This document shows positions 50,028 through 59,547 of a stretch of 64,000 nucleotides of DNA, piece by piece. Each line of letters opens with the position of its first letter. Position 1 is the first letter of the stretch. The notes beneath the pieces are model-generated. The model searched no databases. It was given only the letters and a program-made list of their open reading frames with translations, and was not told the DNA's origin. The DNA comes from CAIQQQ01 sp037445025. Lineage in GTDB: Bacteria; Pseudomonadota; Alphaproteobacteria; Acetobacterales; Acetobacteraceae. A program made the translations under genes and the position numbers. Location: positions 1-64,000 of the forward strand of contig JBBILI010000031.1 in NCBI GenBank assembly GCA_037445025.1, read 5' to 3'.

Positions 50028-51548
50028 ATGCGCCGCATTCTGCTTGCCGCCACCGCCGTGGCCGCCCTGCTTCCAATGGCCGTCCACGCCCAGGACGCCC
50101 CCACGCAAACCCTGCGCATCGCGCTCAACGAAGACGGCGATATCCTCGACCCCACCCTCGCGCGCACCTTCGTCGGCCGCATCGTCTTCGCCGGCCTGTG
50201 CGACAAGCTGTTCGATATCAACGAAAAGCTGGAAATCGTCCCCCAGCTCGCGACCAGCTATGAGTACGCAGACCCCAAGACCATCCTCATTCACCTGCGC
50301 AGCGGCGTGAAGTTTCAGGACGGCACCGATATGGACGCCGCCAGCGTCAAATACAGCCTCGAGCGCCACGCCACGATGCAAGGCAGCGCCCGCAAGGCCG
50401 AGATCTCGGCGCTGGACCATATCGACGTGACAGACAAGCTGACGGTCAAGATCGTCCTCAAATCCCCGTCCGCCCCGTTCATGGCCCAGCTCACCGACCG
50501 GTCCGGCATGATCGTCTCGCCCAAGGCAGCCGAGGCCGAGGGCAAGGATTTCGGCCTCCACCCGGTCTGCGCAGGCCCGTTCAGCTTCGGCGAACGCGTC
50601 GCCAACGACCACATCACGCTCGACCGCTTCCCAGGCTACTGGGATGCCAAGGATATCCATTTCGCCCACGTCATCTACCGCGTGATCCCTGACACATCCG
50701 TCAAGCTCGCCAACCTCCAGGCCGGCGCCGTCGACCTCGCCGAGCGCATCGCCCCGAGCGACGTCGCCGAAGCGCGCAAGAACCCTAAGCTGACCGTCGC
50801 CGTGTTTCCGGCGCTGGGCTATGACAGCCTCAACCTCAACCTTGGCAACGGCCCGCGCTCCAAGACCCCGCTGGGCGAGAGCAAGCTGGTGCGCAAGGCA
50901 TTCGAACTCTCCATCGACCGCACCGCCCTGATGCAGGTGCTCTACAACGGGCTGTTTCAGCCCACGGTGCAGGGCATCCCGCCATCGAGCCCCTATTTCA
51001 ACGCCGACCTCAAGGTGCCGGAGCGCGATGTCGCCAAGGCCAAGGCCCTGCTGGCGCAGGCGGGCGTGAAGACCCCGGTGCCGGTCACGATCGGCGTCAC
51101 CACCAGCCCGCTGTCCAAACAGCTCGGCGAAGTCATCCAGTCCATGGCCGCCGAAGCCGGGTTCGACGTGAAGGTGCAGGCCACCGAATTCGCCTCGCTG
51201 CTGTCGGCCGAGGCCAGCGGTGACTTCGAGGCCAGCGCCATCGGCTGGTCCGGCCGGCCCGACCCCGACGGCAATCTCTACAGCTTCCTGGCCACCAACG
51301 CGCCGCTCAACGACTCGAAATACAGCGACAAGGACGTCGACACCTGGCTCGACCAGTCCCGCGCCACCACCGACGTCGCCGCCCGCAAGGCGCTGTTCGC
51401 CAAGATCGTCACCAAGGTCGAGGACGATCTGCCGATCCTTTATCTGGACAGCCCGTCCTGGGTCACCGGCATGACCAAGAAGCTGTCAGGCTTCCGCACC
51501 GTGCCCGACGGCATGATCCGCCTGCAGGGCATGGAACTTGCGAAGTGA
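50028..51548 (+). CDS. Oligopeptide/dipeptide-type ABC substrate-binding protein
   Basis: SBP family 5 (DppA/OppA-like), 506 residues with a signal peptide ending V-H-A-QD near 22. R-S-G-V-K-F-Q-D-G-T-D near 90-100 and the Y-W-D-A-K segment are signatures. It probably binds peptides, but relatives bind nickel, glutathione or opines. CGAGGGAG precedes the ATG at 50028. Permease genes follow; no ATPase genes do. Confidence 0.87.
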   Translation: MRRILLAATAVAALLPMAVHAQDAPTQTLRIALNEDGDILDPTLARTFVGRIVFAGLCDKLFDINEKLEIVPQLATSYEYADPKTILIHLRSGVKFQDGTDMDAASVKYSLERHATMQGSARKAEISALDHIDVTDKLTVKIVLKSPSAPFMAQLTDRSGMIVSPKAAEAEGKDFGLHPVCAGPFSFGERVANDHITLDRFPGYWDAKDIHFAHVIYRVIPDTSVKLANLQAGAVDLAERIAPSDVAEARKNPKLTVAVFPALGYDSLNLNLGNGPRSKTPLGESKLVRKAFELSIDRTALMQVLYNGLFQPTVQGIPPSSPYFNADLKVPERDVAKAKALLAQAGVKTPVPVTIGVTTSPLSKQLGEVIQSMAAEAGFDVKVQATEFASLLSAEASGDFEASAIGWSGRPDPDGNLYSFLATNAPLNDSKYSDKDVDTWLDQSRATTDVAARKALFAKIVTKVEDDLPILYLDSPSWVTGMTKKLSGFRTVPDGMIRLQGMELAK

Positions 51549-51575
51549 GGTGGGCCACACACCGGTAACCGTGCC

Positions 51576-52520
51576 ATGAACAGCCATCTCGGCCGCCGCG
51601 TTCTGCAGGTCCTGCCCACGTTGCTGCTGGTCAGCATGCTGGTGTTCGGCCTGCAGCAGCTCATGCCCGGCGACCCCGCCCTGGTCCTGGCCGGCGAGGA
51701 GCGTGACCCGCTGGTGCTCCAGCAGATCCGCACCGAGCTGTGGCTCGACCGCCCGATCCCCATCCAGTACCTCCACTGGATCGGCGGCGTCGTGCATGGC
51801 GATCTCGGCTATTCCTGGCGCATCCGCCAGCCGGTGCTGCAGCTGGTGGCGGAAAAGCTCCCCGTCACGCTGCAGCTCGGCGTCATGGCCTTCCTCATCG
51901 CCATCGGCATCGGCATCCCCGCCGGCATCCTGTCCGCGGTGAAGCGCAACACCAAGTGGGACTACATCGCCAACGGCATCGGTCTCGCCGGCCTCTCCAC
52001 GCCGAATTTCTGGCTCGGCATCATGCTCATCCTGCTGGTCAGCGTGAGGCTCGGCTGGCTGCCGCCCTCGGGCTACGTCTCGCTGTGGGAGGATTGGCGG
52101 ATGTCGCTCGCCACCACCATCATGCCCGCCTTCGTGCTCGGCAACGCCATCGCCGCCGTGCTGATGCGCCACACCCGCAGCGCCATGCTCACCGCAATGG
52201 ACCAGGACTATGTCCGCACCGCCCGCGCCAAGGGCCTCAACGAGACCGTGGTCGTGCTCAAGCACGCGCTGCGCAACGCCCTCGTTCCGGTCATCACCCT
52301 CGGCGCGCTGGAGCTCGGCACGCTGCTCTCCGGCGCCGTGCTCACCGAGCAGGTGTTCTCCATCCCCGGCTTCGGCAAACTGATCGTCGACGCCGTCTTC
52401 AACCGCGACTACCCCGTCGTCCAGGGCGTGGTGCTGATCACGGCGACCATCTACATCCTGCTCAACCTGCTGGCCGACGTGATGTACGTCGTCATCAACC
52501 CAAGGCTTCGCGGCGCATGA
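51576..52520 (+). CDS. dppB: Dipeptide-type ABC permease DppB
   Basis: Inner-membrane permease, 314 residues and six hydrophobic segments. The EAA-type loop A-R-A-K-G-L-N-E-x-x-V near 215, G-T-L-L-S-G-A-V-L-T-E-x-V-F near 250 and the N-terminal L-L-V-S-M-L-V-F are standard. Overlaps dppC by ATGA. Confidence 0.87.
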   Translation: MNSHLGRRVLQVLPTLLLVSMLVFGLQQLMPGDPALVLAGEERDPLVLQQIRTELWLDRPIPIQYLHWIGGVVHGDLGYSWRIRQPVLQLVAEKLPVTLQLGVMAFLIAIGIGIPAGILSAVKRNTKWDYIANGIGLAGLSTPNFWLGIMLILLVSVRLGWLPPSGYVSLWEDWRMSLATTIMPAFVLGNAIAAVLMRHTRSAMLTAMDQDYVRTARAKGLNETVVVLKHALRNALVPVITLGALELGTLLSGAVLTEQVFSIPGFGKLIVDAVFNRDYPVVQGVVLITATIYILLNLLADVMYVVINPRLRGA

Positions 52521-53398
52521 GTGCCACCACAATCGGCGCGACGCCTGCCATCCCCAAACCCCAGAGCCCCGCCAAACTCGCGGTCTGGCGCTTCTGCCGC
52601 AGACCCGCCGCCCTGCTCGGCCTGTTCGTGGTCACGGTGTTCATCCTCGTGGCCGTGTTCGCGCCCTGGATCGCGCCGGCCGACCCGATCAAAACCAGCT
52701 GGACCGCCATCCGCAAGGCGCCCAGCCTGCTCTACTGGATGGGCACCGACGAGAACGGCCGCGACGTCGCCAGCCGCGTCATCTTCGGCGCCCGCGCCTC
52801 GATGATGGCCGGCGTCATCTCGGTCGCCATCGCCGCCGGCATCGGCGTGCCCGCCGGCCTGCTTGCAGGCTTCGTCGGCGGCAAGGTGGACATGCTGCTC
52901 GGCCGTATCGTGGATGCCATGCTGGCCGTCCCCAACCTCATCCTCGCCATCGCGCTCGCCGCCTTCCTCGGCCCGTCGCTGCAGAACGCCATGATCGCCA
53001 TCGGCGTCACCGCCGCCCCCGTCTTCATGCGCGTCGCCCGCGGCGCCACCATGGACGCGGCGACCAACGAATACGTTGAAGCCGCCCGCGCGCTCGGCAA
53101 CCCCGGCTGGCGCGTCGCCATCCGCCATATCCTGCCCAACATCGTCCCGCCCGTGCTCGTCCAGGCCACACTGGCCATCGCCGGCGCCATCATCGCCGAA
53201 GCCGCGCTTTCCTTCCTCGGCCTCGGCCAACAGCCCCCCGCCCCCAGCTGGGGCAGCATGCTGAACTCCGCCCAACGCTTCCTCACCCAAGCCCCCTGGC
53301 TCGCCATCTTCCCAGGCGCCGCCATCTTCCTCTGCGTCCTTTCCTTCAACCTCGTCGGCGACGGCCTGCGCGACGCGCTCGATCCGCGGGGGAAGTAA
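52517..53398 (+). CDS. dppC: Dipeptide-type ABC permease DppC
   Basis: Second permease, 293 residues. W-M-G-T-D-E-N-G-R-D-V near 73-83 and E-A-A-R-A-L-G near 190 are DppC hallmarks. The gene order SBP-B-C ends here; the ATPases DppD and DppF are not present in the window, so the transporter must use ATPases encoded elsewhere. A GC-rich repeat begins at the stop. Confidence 0.87.
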   Translation: MSATTIGATPAIPKPQSPAKLAVWRFCRRPAALLGLFVVTVFILVAVFAPWIAPADPIKTSWTAIRKAPSLLYWMGTDENGRDVASRVIFGARASMMAGVISVAIAAGIGVPAGLLAGFVGGKVDMLLGRIVDAMLAVPNLILAIALAAFLGPSLQNAMIAIGVTAAPVFMRVARGATMDAATNEYVEAARALGNPGWRVAIRHILPNIVPPVLVQATLAIAGAIIAEAALSFLGLGQQPPAPSWGSMLNSAQRFLTQAPWLAIFPGAAIFLCVLSFNLVGDGLRDALDPRGK

Positions 53399-53500
53399 GC
53401 AAGCAAGGCGGGGGGCGTTGCCCCCTCGACCCCTACGTCGTGCGAAGCACGCGCTTCGCGCTCGGGGGGCAGAGCCCCTGGCCTTCCTTGCTTCCTTCCT
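53399..53500. repeat. GC-rich multi-hairpin intergenic repeat
   Basis: Sits between convergent dppC and the alpha-E gene, touching both stops. Three hairpins: GGGGGC/GCCCCC near 53410-53425, GCGAAGC/GCTTCGC at 53442-53459 and GGGGC/GCCCC at 53466-53478. The edges, GCAAGCAAGG on the left and CCTTGCTTCC on the right, are reverse complements. Likely a bidirectional transcription end. Confidence 0.7.
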
Positions 53501-54500
53501 ACGCGGACTGAATCTGCGTCTGCACCTGCTCCGCCAGCGGTCGCCAGTCGCGGAAGAATGCCGTGCCGATCTCGGCGCCGAGCAGGATCAGGTCGCGCTG
53601 CACGCCATCGAGGAACAGGTGCAGCCCGTCGCTGATGATCGTGTCGACCGGGCGGCCGATCAGCCCGGCGCGCAGTTCTTCCACCCGCTCGAGGGCTGCC
53701 ACCGTGCCGCGCAGGCTGTAGCGGCGGCGGAGCTGGCTTAGGTGGTATTCCATCTGCTCCACGCACAGGGCGACGCTGCGGGGGAACGAGGTGTCGCGCA
53801 GCAGGAAGCCCACCACATCCGCCGGCGTGAACCCGGGCGGTGCGATGCGGCGGAACGCGTGATAGCCAGCCGCGCCGCGCAGCACGCCGCCCCACTGCGT
53901 CAGCTCGGCCTGCTTGCGCTCCGCGGCGCCGCCCGGCACCAGCAGGTGGTAGCGAATGTCGAGCAGCCGCGTCGTCTGGTCCGCTCGCTCGATCAGCCGG
54001 CCCAGCTGATAGAAATCCCACCCCTGATCCCGATAGAACGTGCCTTCGGTGATGCCGGTATGCGCCTGCACCCCGTCCTTGATCCGCCCGCACAGCCGCG
54101 ACAGCTGGTCGCCCTGCAGCTGGTCTTCCTGAATGCTGAGCATCTCGCGATGGAACACGTTCATCTGCATCCACATCTCGGTCGAGATCAGCGGGCGCAG
54201 TGTGCGGGCATTGGTGCGCGCCGCCTCGAGGCTGGCGGGAATCCCGGTGGGGTTGTTGCGGTCGAGCAGGTAGTACCGCTTCACGTTGTCCGCCGTTGCC
54301 GGCAGGCCCGATTTGGCGAAGCCTTCCTCGTCGGCATTGATGCGGATCATGGCGAACCACGATTCGGTCTCACGCCCCGGGCTTTCGAAATTCTGTGTCA
54401 CATCGATCAGCCGTGCCAGATTCTCCACGCGCTCGAGATAGCGCGCCATCCAGAACAGGCCTTCGGCGTAGCGCGCCAGCAGCGGGGTGTCGCGGGTCAT
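53499..54500 (-). CDS. Alpha-E domain protein (DUF403)
   Basis: The 333-residue helical protein matches the alpha-E/DUF403 family. L-L-A-R-Y-A-E-G-L-F-W-M-A-R-Y-L-E-R-V-E-N near the N-terminus and L-G-R-L-I-E-R-A-D-Q-T-T-R near 165 are the two defining repeats. Alpha-E genes are found with circularly permuted ATP-grasp ligases and often a transglutaminase-like protease in predicted peptide-synthesis units. Its start overlaps the ATP-grasp gene by four bases; no protease gene is present. Confidence 0.88.
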   Translation of the reverse strand: MTRDTPLLARYAEGLFWMARYLERVENLARLIDVTQNFESPGRETESWFAMIRINADEEGFAKSGLPATADNVKRYYLLDRNNPTGIPASLEAARTNARTLRPLISTEMWMQMNVFHREMLSIQEDQLQGDQLSRLCGRIKDGVQAHTGITEGTFYRDQGWDFYQLGRLIERADQTTRLLDIRYHLLVPGGAAERKQAELTQWGGVLRGAAGYHAFRRIAPPGFTPADVVGFLLRDTSFPRSVALCVEQMEYHLSQLRRRYSLRGTVAALERVEELRAGLIGRPVDTIISDGLHLFLDGVQRDLILLGAEIGTAFFRDWRPLAEQVQTQIQSA

Positions 54501-55975
54501 TGGCCGCCCTCCGCTTCCTCGAGCACCCAGGTGTCCTTCGATCCCCCGCCCTGCGACGAGTTCACCACCAGACTGCCCTCCTTCATCGCCACGCGGCTCA
54601 GCCCGCCCGGCAGCACCCAGGTGTCCCGGCCCGTCACCGCGAACGGCCGCAGATCGAGATGCCGCGGCCGGATTCCCTGATCGGTCAGCGTCGGCGCCAC
54701 CGACAGGCTGATCACCGGCTGGCTGATCCAGTTGGACGGATCCGCCGCCAGCGCCGCCCGCGCCTGGGCGATCTCGGCCTTGGTCGCGCGCGGCCCGATG
54801 GTGATGCCGTAGCCGCCCGATTCGCCGACCGGCTTCACCACCAGGTTCTCCAGATGGGCCATCGTGTAGTCGAAACCCTCTTTCTCGCGGCAGATATGGG
54901 TCTGCACATTGGGCAGGATCGCATCCTCGCCGAGGTAGTATTTGATCAGCCGCGGCATGTAGGCATAGATCGCCTTGTCATCCGCAACCCCGGTCCCCAC
55001 CGCGTTGGCCAGCGTCACGTTGCCCTTGCGCCAGGCGCCGATCAGCCCTGCCACGCCCAGCATCGATTCGGGGCGGAACACCGTGGGGTCGAGAAAATCA
55101 TCGCCGATGCGCCGATAGATCGTGTGCACCGGCCGTCTTCCGCCGGTGGTGCGCATCCACACCCGGTCCTGCTCCACGAACAGGTCCGCCCCTTCCACCA
55201 GCGGCACGCCCATCTCGCGCGACAGGAACACGTGCTCGAAATACGCCGAGTTGTAGATGCCGGGGCTCAGCAGCACCACCTGCGGGTCATCCACCCCCTC
55301 CGGCGCGATCTCGCACATCGCCGACAGCAGCCGCCTGCCATAGTCATCCACCGGCCGCAGCTTCATGCCGGCCAGGATGTCCGGAAACGCCCGCTGCATC
55401 AGATGCCGGTTCTCCACCACGTAGGACACGCCGGACGGCGTGCGCGCGTTGTCCTCCAGCACCAGGAAGCTGCCCTGCTCGTCGCGCACCACGTCGGTGC
55501 CGCAGATATGCACATAGGTCCCGAACCGGATGGGAAACCCTTCCATCTCCGGCCGGTAGTTGGCGTTGCCATAGACGAGGTCGGCGGGAACGATGCCGTC
55601 CTTGGTCACATGCCGGTCGTGATAGATGTCGTGCAGGAACGCGTTCAGCGCCGCCACGCGCTGCTTCACCCCGGCTTCCAGCTGCCGCCATTCCGCCGCG
55701 GTCAGGATGCGAGGAATGCAGTCGAACGGCAGAATCCGGTCGATAGCCGTCGCGTCCGAATACACCGTGAAGGTGATGCCCAGATTGATCAGGTCGTTCT
55801 CCGCCGCCGCCGCCCGCGCCCGCAGCGCGTCGAGCCCGATCCCCGCGATCCGCTGCCGCACGGTTTCGGCAGCACCGCCATCGCCGGGACGGTCTCGTGT
55901 CAATTCGCAGAAATACGGACCGGCCTGATATCCGGTGAAAGGATCGGAAGACGGGGGAGTGGAGTTGGCTGGCAT
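54497..55975 (-). CDS. Circularly permuted ATP-grasp type 2 protein
   Basis: 492 residues of the permuted ATP-grasp family, a predicted peptide or amide ligase of unknown substrate. R-F-G-T-Y-V-H-I-C-G-T-D near 150, D-N-A-R-T-P-S-G-V-S-Y near 175, L-S-P-G-I-Y-N-S-A-Y-F-E-H near 240 and K-P-V-G-E-S-G-G-Y-G near 400 are the family motifs; the last is the nucleotide-binding part. Start chosen at 55975; the frame is open further but lacks similarity. It heads a two-gene operon with the alpha-E protein. Confidence 0.88.
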   Translation of the reverse strand: MPANSTPPSSDPFTGYQAGPYFCELTRDRPGDGGAAETVRQRIAGIGLDALRARAAAAENDLINLGITFTVYSDATAIDRILPFDCIPRILTAAEWRQLEAGVKQRVAALNAFLHDIYHDRHVTKDGIVPADLVYGNANYRPEMEGFPIRFGTYVHICGTDVVRDEQGSFLVLEDNARTPSGVSYVVENRHLMQRAFPDILAGMKLRPVDDYGRRLLSAMCEIAPEGVDDPQVVLLSPGIYNSAYFEHVFLSREMGVPLVEGADLFVEQDRVWMRTTGGRRPVHTIYRRIGDDFLDPTVFRPESMLGVAGLIGAWRKGNVTLANAVGTGVADDKAIYAYMPRLIKYYLGEDAILPNVQTHICREKEGFDYTMAHLENLVVKPVGESGGYGITIGPRATKAEIAQARAALAADPSNWISQPVISLSVAPTLTDQGIRPRHLDLRPFAVTGRDTWVLPGGLSRVAMKEGSLVVNSSQGGGSKDTWVLEEAEGGQ

Positions 55976-56182
55976 GCGTGCGACGCTGATCCTGTCATCG
56001 GCCCGGTTCACTTCCGGGGAGGCCAGCATAGCAGGCCAGCGGGTTTTGCAACCCCCACCTGCGTCGAAACCTGGGCTGTCCGAAAGGCATTTGATGTTGT
56101 GCAGCCACGGGCCGGACGGGCTACAAGACGCGACCACGCGGCCCCGGCTTGGCCAGCGTCTTTTCAGGTACCGGAGCTGCCC

Positions 56183-56722
56183 ATGCGAATCATGCTCGCC
56201 ACCCTTCTCGCTGTCGGACTTGTCGGTTGCTCACATGAGCAGCCAGCGCCGCCGCCAGCGCCGGTGGCCGTCGTGCAGCCACCGCCACGTGCGCCTTCGC
56301 TGCCGCCCACCATGGCGCCGATCTGCGGCAAGCCGGCCGACAAGGCTGCCTTCGCCATTTCCGGCCTCAAGACGGAGCTGGTGGTGCTCGCCATCTCCTG
56401 CGGCAGCAATGACGATTACAACGCGTTCATCAAGCGCTTCCGCAGCGATCTGCTGGCCCAGGAGAAGACGCTGGGCAACTACTTCACCCGCGCCTATGGC
56501 CGCCAGGCCTCGGCGCAGCAGAACGACTACATCACAGCCCTTGCCAACAACACCTCGCGCACTGGCCTCGCCGCGGGTGTGGAGTTCTGCCAGCGCAACG
56601 CCGGCAAGTTCAGCGAGGTGATGGCCCTGAAGAACGCCTCCGATCTGGCCGCCTACGCCATGACCCAGGACATCGACCAGCCCCTGACAGTCCCCGACTG
56701 CGCATCGTCCGCCAAACCTTAA
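56183..56722 (+). CDS. Hypothetical lipoprotein
   Basis: 179 residues. The signal ends L-V-G-C with lipobox cysteine C16, followed by a proline-rich stretch (about 20-47) and a mostly helical domain with five further cysteines or so, including I-C-G-K, A-I-S-C-G and E-F-C-Q-R. I do not recognise the domain. It is probably anchored to a membrane. CGGAG precedes the ATG. An AT-rich repeat begins at its stop. Confidence 0.72.
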   Translation: MRIMLATLLAVGLVGCSHEQPAPPPAPVAVVQPPPRAPSLPPTMAPICGKPADKAAFAISGLKTELVVLAISCGSNDDYNAFIKRFRSDLLAQEKTLGNYFTRAYGRQASAQQNDYITALANNTSRTGLAAGVEFCQRNAGKFSEVMALKNASDLAAYAMTQDIDQPLTVPDCASSAKP

Positions 56723-56803
56723 GTTTGAAAGTTTTTTTGCTTCTTTTTTTTCAAAAAAGAAGTTCTTTCTTTGAAAAGAAAGAACCAAAGAAACTTTCAT
56801 TCG
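56723..56803. repeat. AT-rich paired-hairpin repeat, copy 4
   Basis: Back-to-back form like copy 2: GCTTCTTTTTTTTCAAAAAAGAAG-type, then TTCTTTCTTTGAAAAGAAAG, with outer AAAGTTT words and right edge CTTTCATTCG. It begins at the lipoprotein stop and lies before the terminator of the first OmpA gene. Confidence 0.8.
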
Positions 56804-56824
56804 CTGGTGCCGCACCGGGCAACA

Positions 56825-56859
56825 AAAAACCCGCATCCTTTTGGAGGATGCGGGTTTTT
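56825..56859. terminator. Bidirectional Rho-independent terminator
   Basis: AAAAACCCGCATCC pairs with GGATGCGGGTTTTT around a seven-base loop, giving a GC stem with A-run and T-run on either side. It ends the OmpA gene on the minus strand and can stop transcripts from the lipoprotein gene. Confidence 0.9.
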
Positions 56860-56876
56860 CGTTGGTTGGGCGAGGC

Positions 56877-57953
56877 TTACTTCAGGACGATCTCGACGCG
56901 GCGGTTCTGCGGCTCGCGGGTGTTCGGCGCGGTCGGAACCAGCGGACGGGTGTCGCCATAGGCAGCGATGCTGATCTCGGTCTTCGGCACGCCAAGGCGA
57001 ACCAGCTCGGCCGCCACGTTGTTGGCGCGACGCAGCGAGAGCGCCTGGTTGTAGGCGGCGGTGCCGGTGCGGTCAGCATAGCCCGAGACTTCGATCTTCG
57101 TCGTGGCCACATGGGTCGAGGCCTGGGCGGCTTCGGCGATGATCTGCTGCGCGCGGGCGTTCAGGTCAGCCTTGTCCCAGTCAAAGAACACCAGGTAGGA
57201 ACGCGCCGGAGCCGGGGCCGGAGCCACAGCAGCCGGGGCCGGCATCGGAGCCGGCATTGGCGCCGGGGCCGGGGCGGCACCGAAGGCGTAACGCAGGCCA
57301 ACCAGGACCGTGTTGTTGTACTGGTTGTTCGCCTTCAGCTGCACGCCCGGCACGTTGGTGCCGAACTTCTCGTTGCTGAACACGCCCGAGAAGCGGTACT
57401 CGGCGGTCACGGCCAGGCCAGGAGCGCCCGGGACGTTGTAGGCAGCGCCGACGAACGCGTTGCCGGCCACGCCGCCCTTCTCATTGTTGCTGACATTGAG
57501 AGGCGTCGCGGCATTGCCGGCCGGATACAGGCTGAAGCTGTTCAGCTTGGTCAGCTGGTAGCCAACGCCAAGACCCACGAACGGGACGATCGGCGAGCCG
57601 ATGTTGAAGTCATAGAAACCGTTCAGCGAACCGCCATAGCTGACCACGTCACCGCCGCCGGCCACGCCGCCGGACTTCAGTGTGGTGTGCTGACTGAGGA
57701 AGTTGCCCTCGATCTCGGCGCGGAGTCCGTTGCCGTAGCCATAGCCGATGCTGGCAACGGTGCCGATGCCACCGTCGGACTTCAGGGTGCCGTTGCTGGA
57801 GTAGATGTTGCCGGACGTCACCTTGCCCTTGGTTTCAGTCAGGATCGTGTAGCCGACACCGCCGCCGACATAGAGGCCGCTCACCGGCTGTGCCATGGCA
57901 GCCACAGGGGCCGCCAGGAAAGTCGCGATCATCAGCGCGCTACGGAGTTTCAT
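56877..57953 (-). CDS. OmpA-family outer-membrane protein 1
   Basis: 358 residues. Signal peptide ends A-M-A-QP, mature N-terminus Q-P-V-S-G-L-Y-V-G-G-G-V-G starts an eight-strand barrel; a P/A-rich linker follows; the OmpA domain (about 250-358) contains N-Q-A-L-S-L-R-R-A-N-N-V and ends N-R-R-V-E-I-V-L-K, which binds peptidoglycan. GAGGAG lies nine bases before the ATG at 57953 and abuts an ATG at 57962, so 57953 is the true start. First, by terminator position last, of three tandem paralogues. Confidence 0.88.
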   Translation of the reverse strand: MKLRSALMIATFLAAPVAAMAQPVSGLYVGGGVGYTILTETKGKVTSGNIYSSNGTLKSDGGIGTVASIGYGYGNGLRAEIEGNFLSQHTTLKSGGVAGGGDVVSYGGSLNGFYDFNIGSPIVPFVGLGVGYQLTKLNSFSLYPAGNAATPLNVSNNEKGGVAGNAFVGAAYNVPGAPGLAVTAEYRFSGVFSNEKFGTNVPGVQLKANNQYNNTVLVGLRYAFGAAPAPAPMPAPMPAPAAVAPAPAPARSYLVFFDWDKADLNARAQQIIAEAAQASTHVATTKIEVSGYADRTGTAAYNQALSLRRANNVAAELVRLGVPKTEISIAAYGDTRPLVPTAPNTREPQNRRVEIVLK

Positions 57954-58191
57954 TACGCTCATCTCCTCAGGTCGTGTAATTCCGCGCTAGATGCACGGCC
58001 GCGGCGCACTGACAGGTGACACCGCTTGTTCATCCCATGATGTAGTCACCGTCCCCAAACCAGACCAGCGGCGAATGCTGGGATGATCAGGAATGAAGGC
58101 GTTCCACTGTCCACTGTGGCCAAGAGGCCACACGCTGTGGCCCCTTGGTCGCGAGTTTTTGACAATCTGTTCTTCAAACGCATAAGGCGCC

Positions 58192-59409
58192 TTACCGATA
58201 CACGATCTCGACTCGGCGGTTCTGCGGTTCACGTGCACCCGGACCGGTCTGCACCAGCGGCCGCGTGTCGCCATAGCCGTGAATATCGATGATGTCGCGC
58301 GGAACCCCCCAGCGGCCCAGTTCCGATGCCACCGCCTGCGCCCGGGCCAGCGACAGGCGCTGGTTGTAGGCCGGATCGCCCGCGCTGTCGGTGTTGCCCG
58401 ACACCTCGATGCGCGTGTGCGGCACAGAAGGAGAGGCCCGCACCGCCTCGGCCACGATGTCGCGCGCCCGCGGCGTGAGGTCGGCACGGTCGAAGTCAAA
58501 GAAGATGATATAGGTGCGCGCCGGAACCGCCGGCGCCGGCACCGCCGGCTGTGCGGGATACGAAGATGCCAGCGACCCAGGGCTGGCCGGTTCCGAATAG
58601 ATGCCGCCATTCGGATTGAAGGCATAGCGGAAGCCCACCAGGATAGTCTGGTTGGTATCGGCGCTGACATGAACCTTGGTGGCGTTGTTTTTGAATGCCG
58701 ACGAGATGTACTGCGTGTAGCCGGTGGCGCTGTAGTTGCGGTTGCCGGCGGCACCGACATAGCGATACTCCACCGTGGCCGACAGCCCCGGCACCGCGTC
58801 GATCGGGAAGGACGCGCCGACGATGGCCTGGTAGGCGAACTGGCCGATCGTGCCGGACGGCGAGACGGTGGTGGGCGAGCCGTAGTCGATGTTGTTGGCG
58901 CTGAAGACGAACTTGCTCCAGTTCACCAGCTGATAGCCGAAACCAAGGCCGACATACGGGCTCACCCAGCGGCGGTTGATGGGAATGTCGAACAGGACAT
59001 TGCCCATGAACCCGTATTTCACCTCGTTGCCGGTGGCGTTGGTGGTGGTCGAGGTGTTGTTGTTCGAGGTGCTGGATGTCGCGATGCTGCCGGTCTGCGC
59101 GTTGGTGCGGTAGTTCAGCTCGCCTTCCAGCCGCACGCCGTTGCCCACGCCGTAGCCGATGCTGCCCAGCAGGCCGTAGCCGCCCTTGAACCCGGCGCTC
59201 ACCGGCGCGCTGGACTGCACAAACCGGCCCGGCAGCGCATCCACCGAGCCGTGCTGGCTGGTCAGCTGGTTGTAGCCGACGCCGCCGCCGATATAGAGAC
59301 CCGTGATCGGCTGCGCCTGGGCCAGGGCCGGCAGACCCAACGCCGCGAGCCCCGCGAGGACGGAGCCACGCAGCAAAGCCCGGCGCCGCCCAAGGTGCAG
59401 TCTCATCAT
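58192..59409 (-). CDS. OmpA-family outer-membrane protein 2
   Basis: 405 residues. Long basic leader, signal ending A-Q-A-QP, mature Q-P-I-T-G-L-Y-I-G-G-G-V-G-Y. Barrel loops are longer and Asn/Thr-rich (about 125-145). OmpA domain with N-Q-R-L-S-L-A-R-A-Q-A-V and R-V-E-I-V-Y-R at the end. GGGAGAG stands six bases before the ATG at 59409. A 238-base gap to gene 1 suggests its own promoter. Confidence 0.87.
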   Translation of the reverse strand: MMRLHLGRRRALLRGSVLAGLAALGLPALAQAQPITGLYIGGGVGYNQLTSQHGSVDALPGRFVQSSAPVSAGFKGGYGLLGSIGYGVGNGVRLEGELNYRTNAQTGSIATSSTSNNNTSTTTNATGNEVKYGFMGNVLFDIPINRRWVSPYVGLGFGYQLVNWSKFVFSANNIDYGSPTTVSPSGTIGQFAYQAIVGASFPIDAVPGLSATVEYRYVGAAGNRNYSATGYTQYISSAFKNNATKVHVSADTNQTILVGFRYAFNPNGGIYSEPASPGSLASSYPAQPAVPAPAVPARTYIIFFDFDRADLTPRARDIVAEAVRASPSVPHTRIEVSGNTDSAGDPAYNQRLSLARAQAVASELGRWGVPRDIIDIHGYGDTRPLVQTGPGAREPQNRRVEIVYR

Positions 59410-59547
59410 CCGTCACTCTCCCTCGCGGTGCAGCGCCCGAGCCCGGGCGACGCAGGGAAACTACCGTTCACAGGACCTTGACGATAGAGGCGTTGCGCAT
59501 TGCAGCATGAAATGGAACCGCTTTGGCCACCCGGTGTGGCGCCGCCG

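Noticed and set aside
56841..58019. 392-codon plus-strand frame opposite the first OmpA gene
   Set aside because: Antiparallel shadow; begins inside a terminator hairpin.
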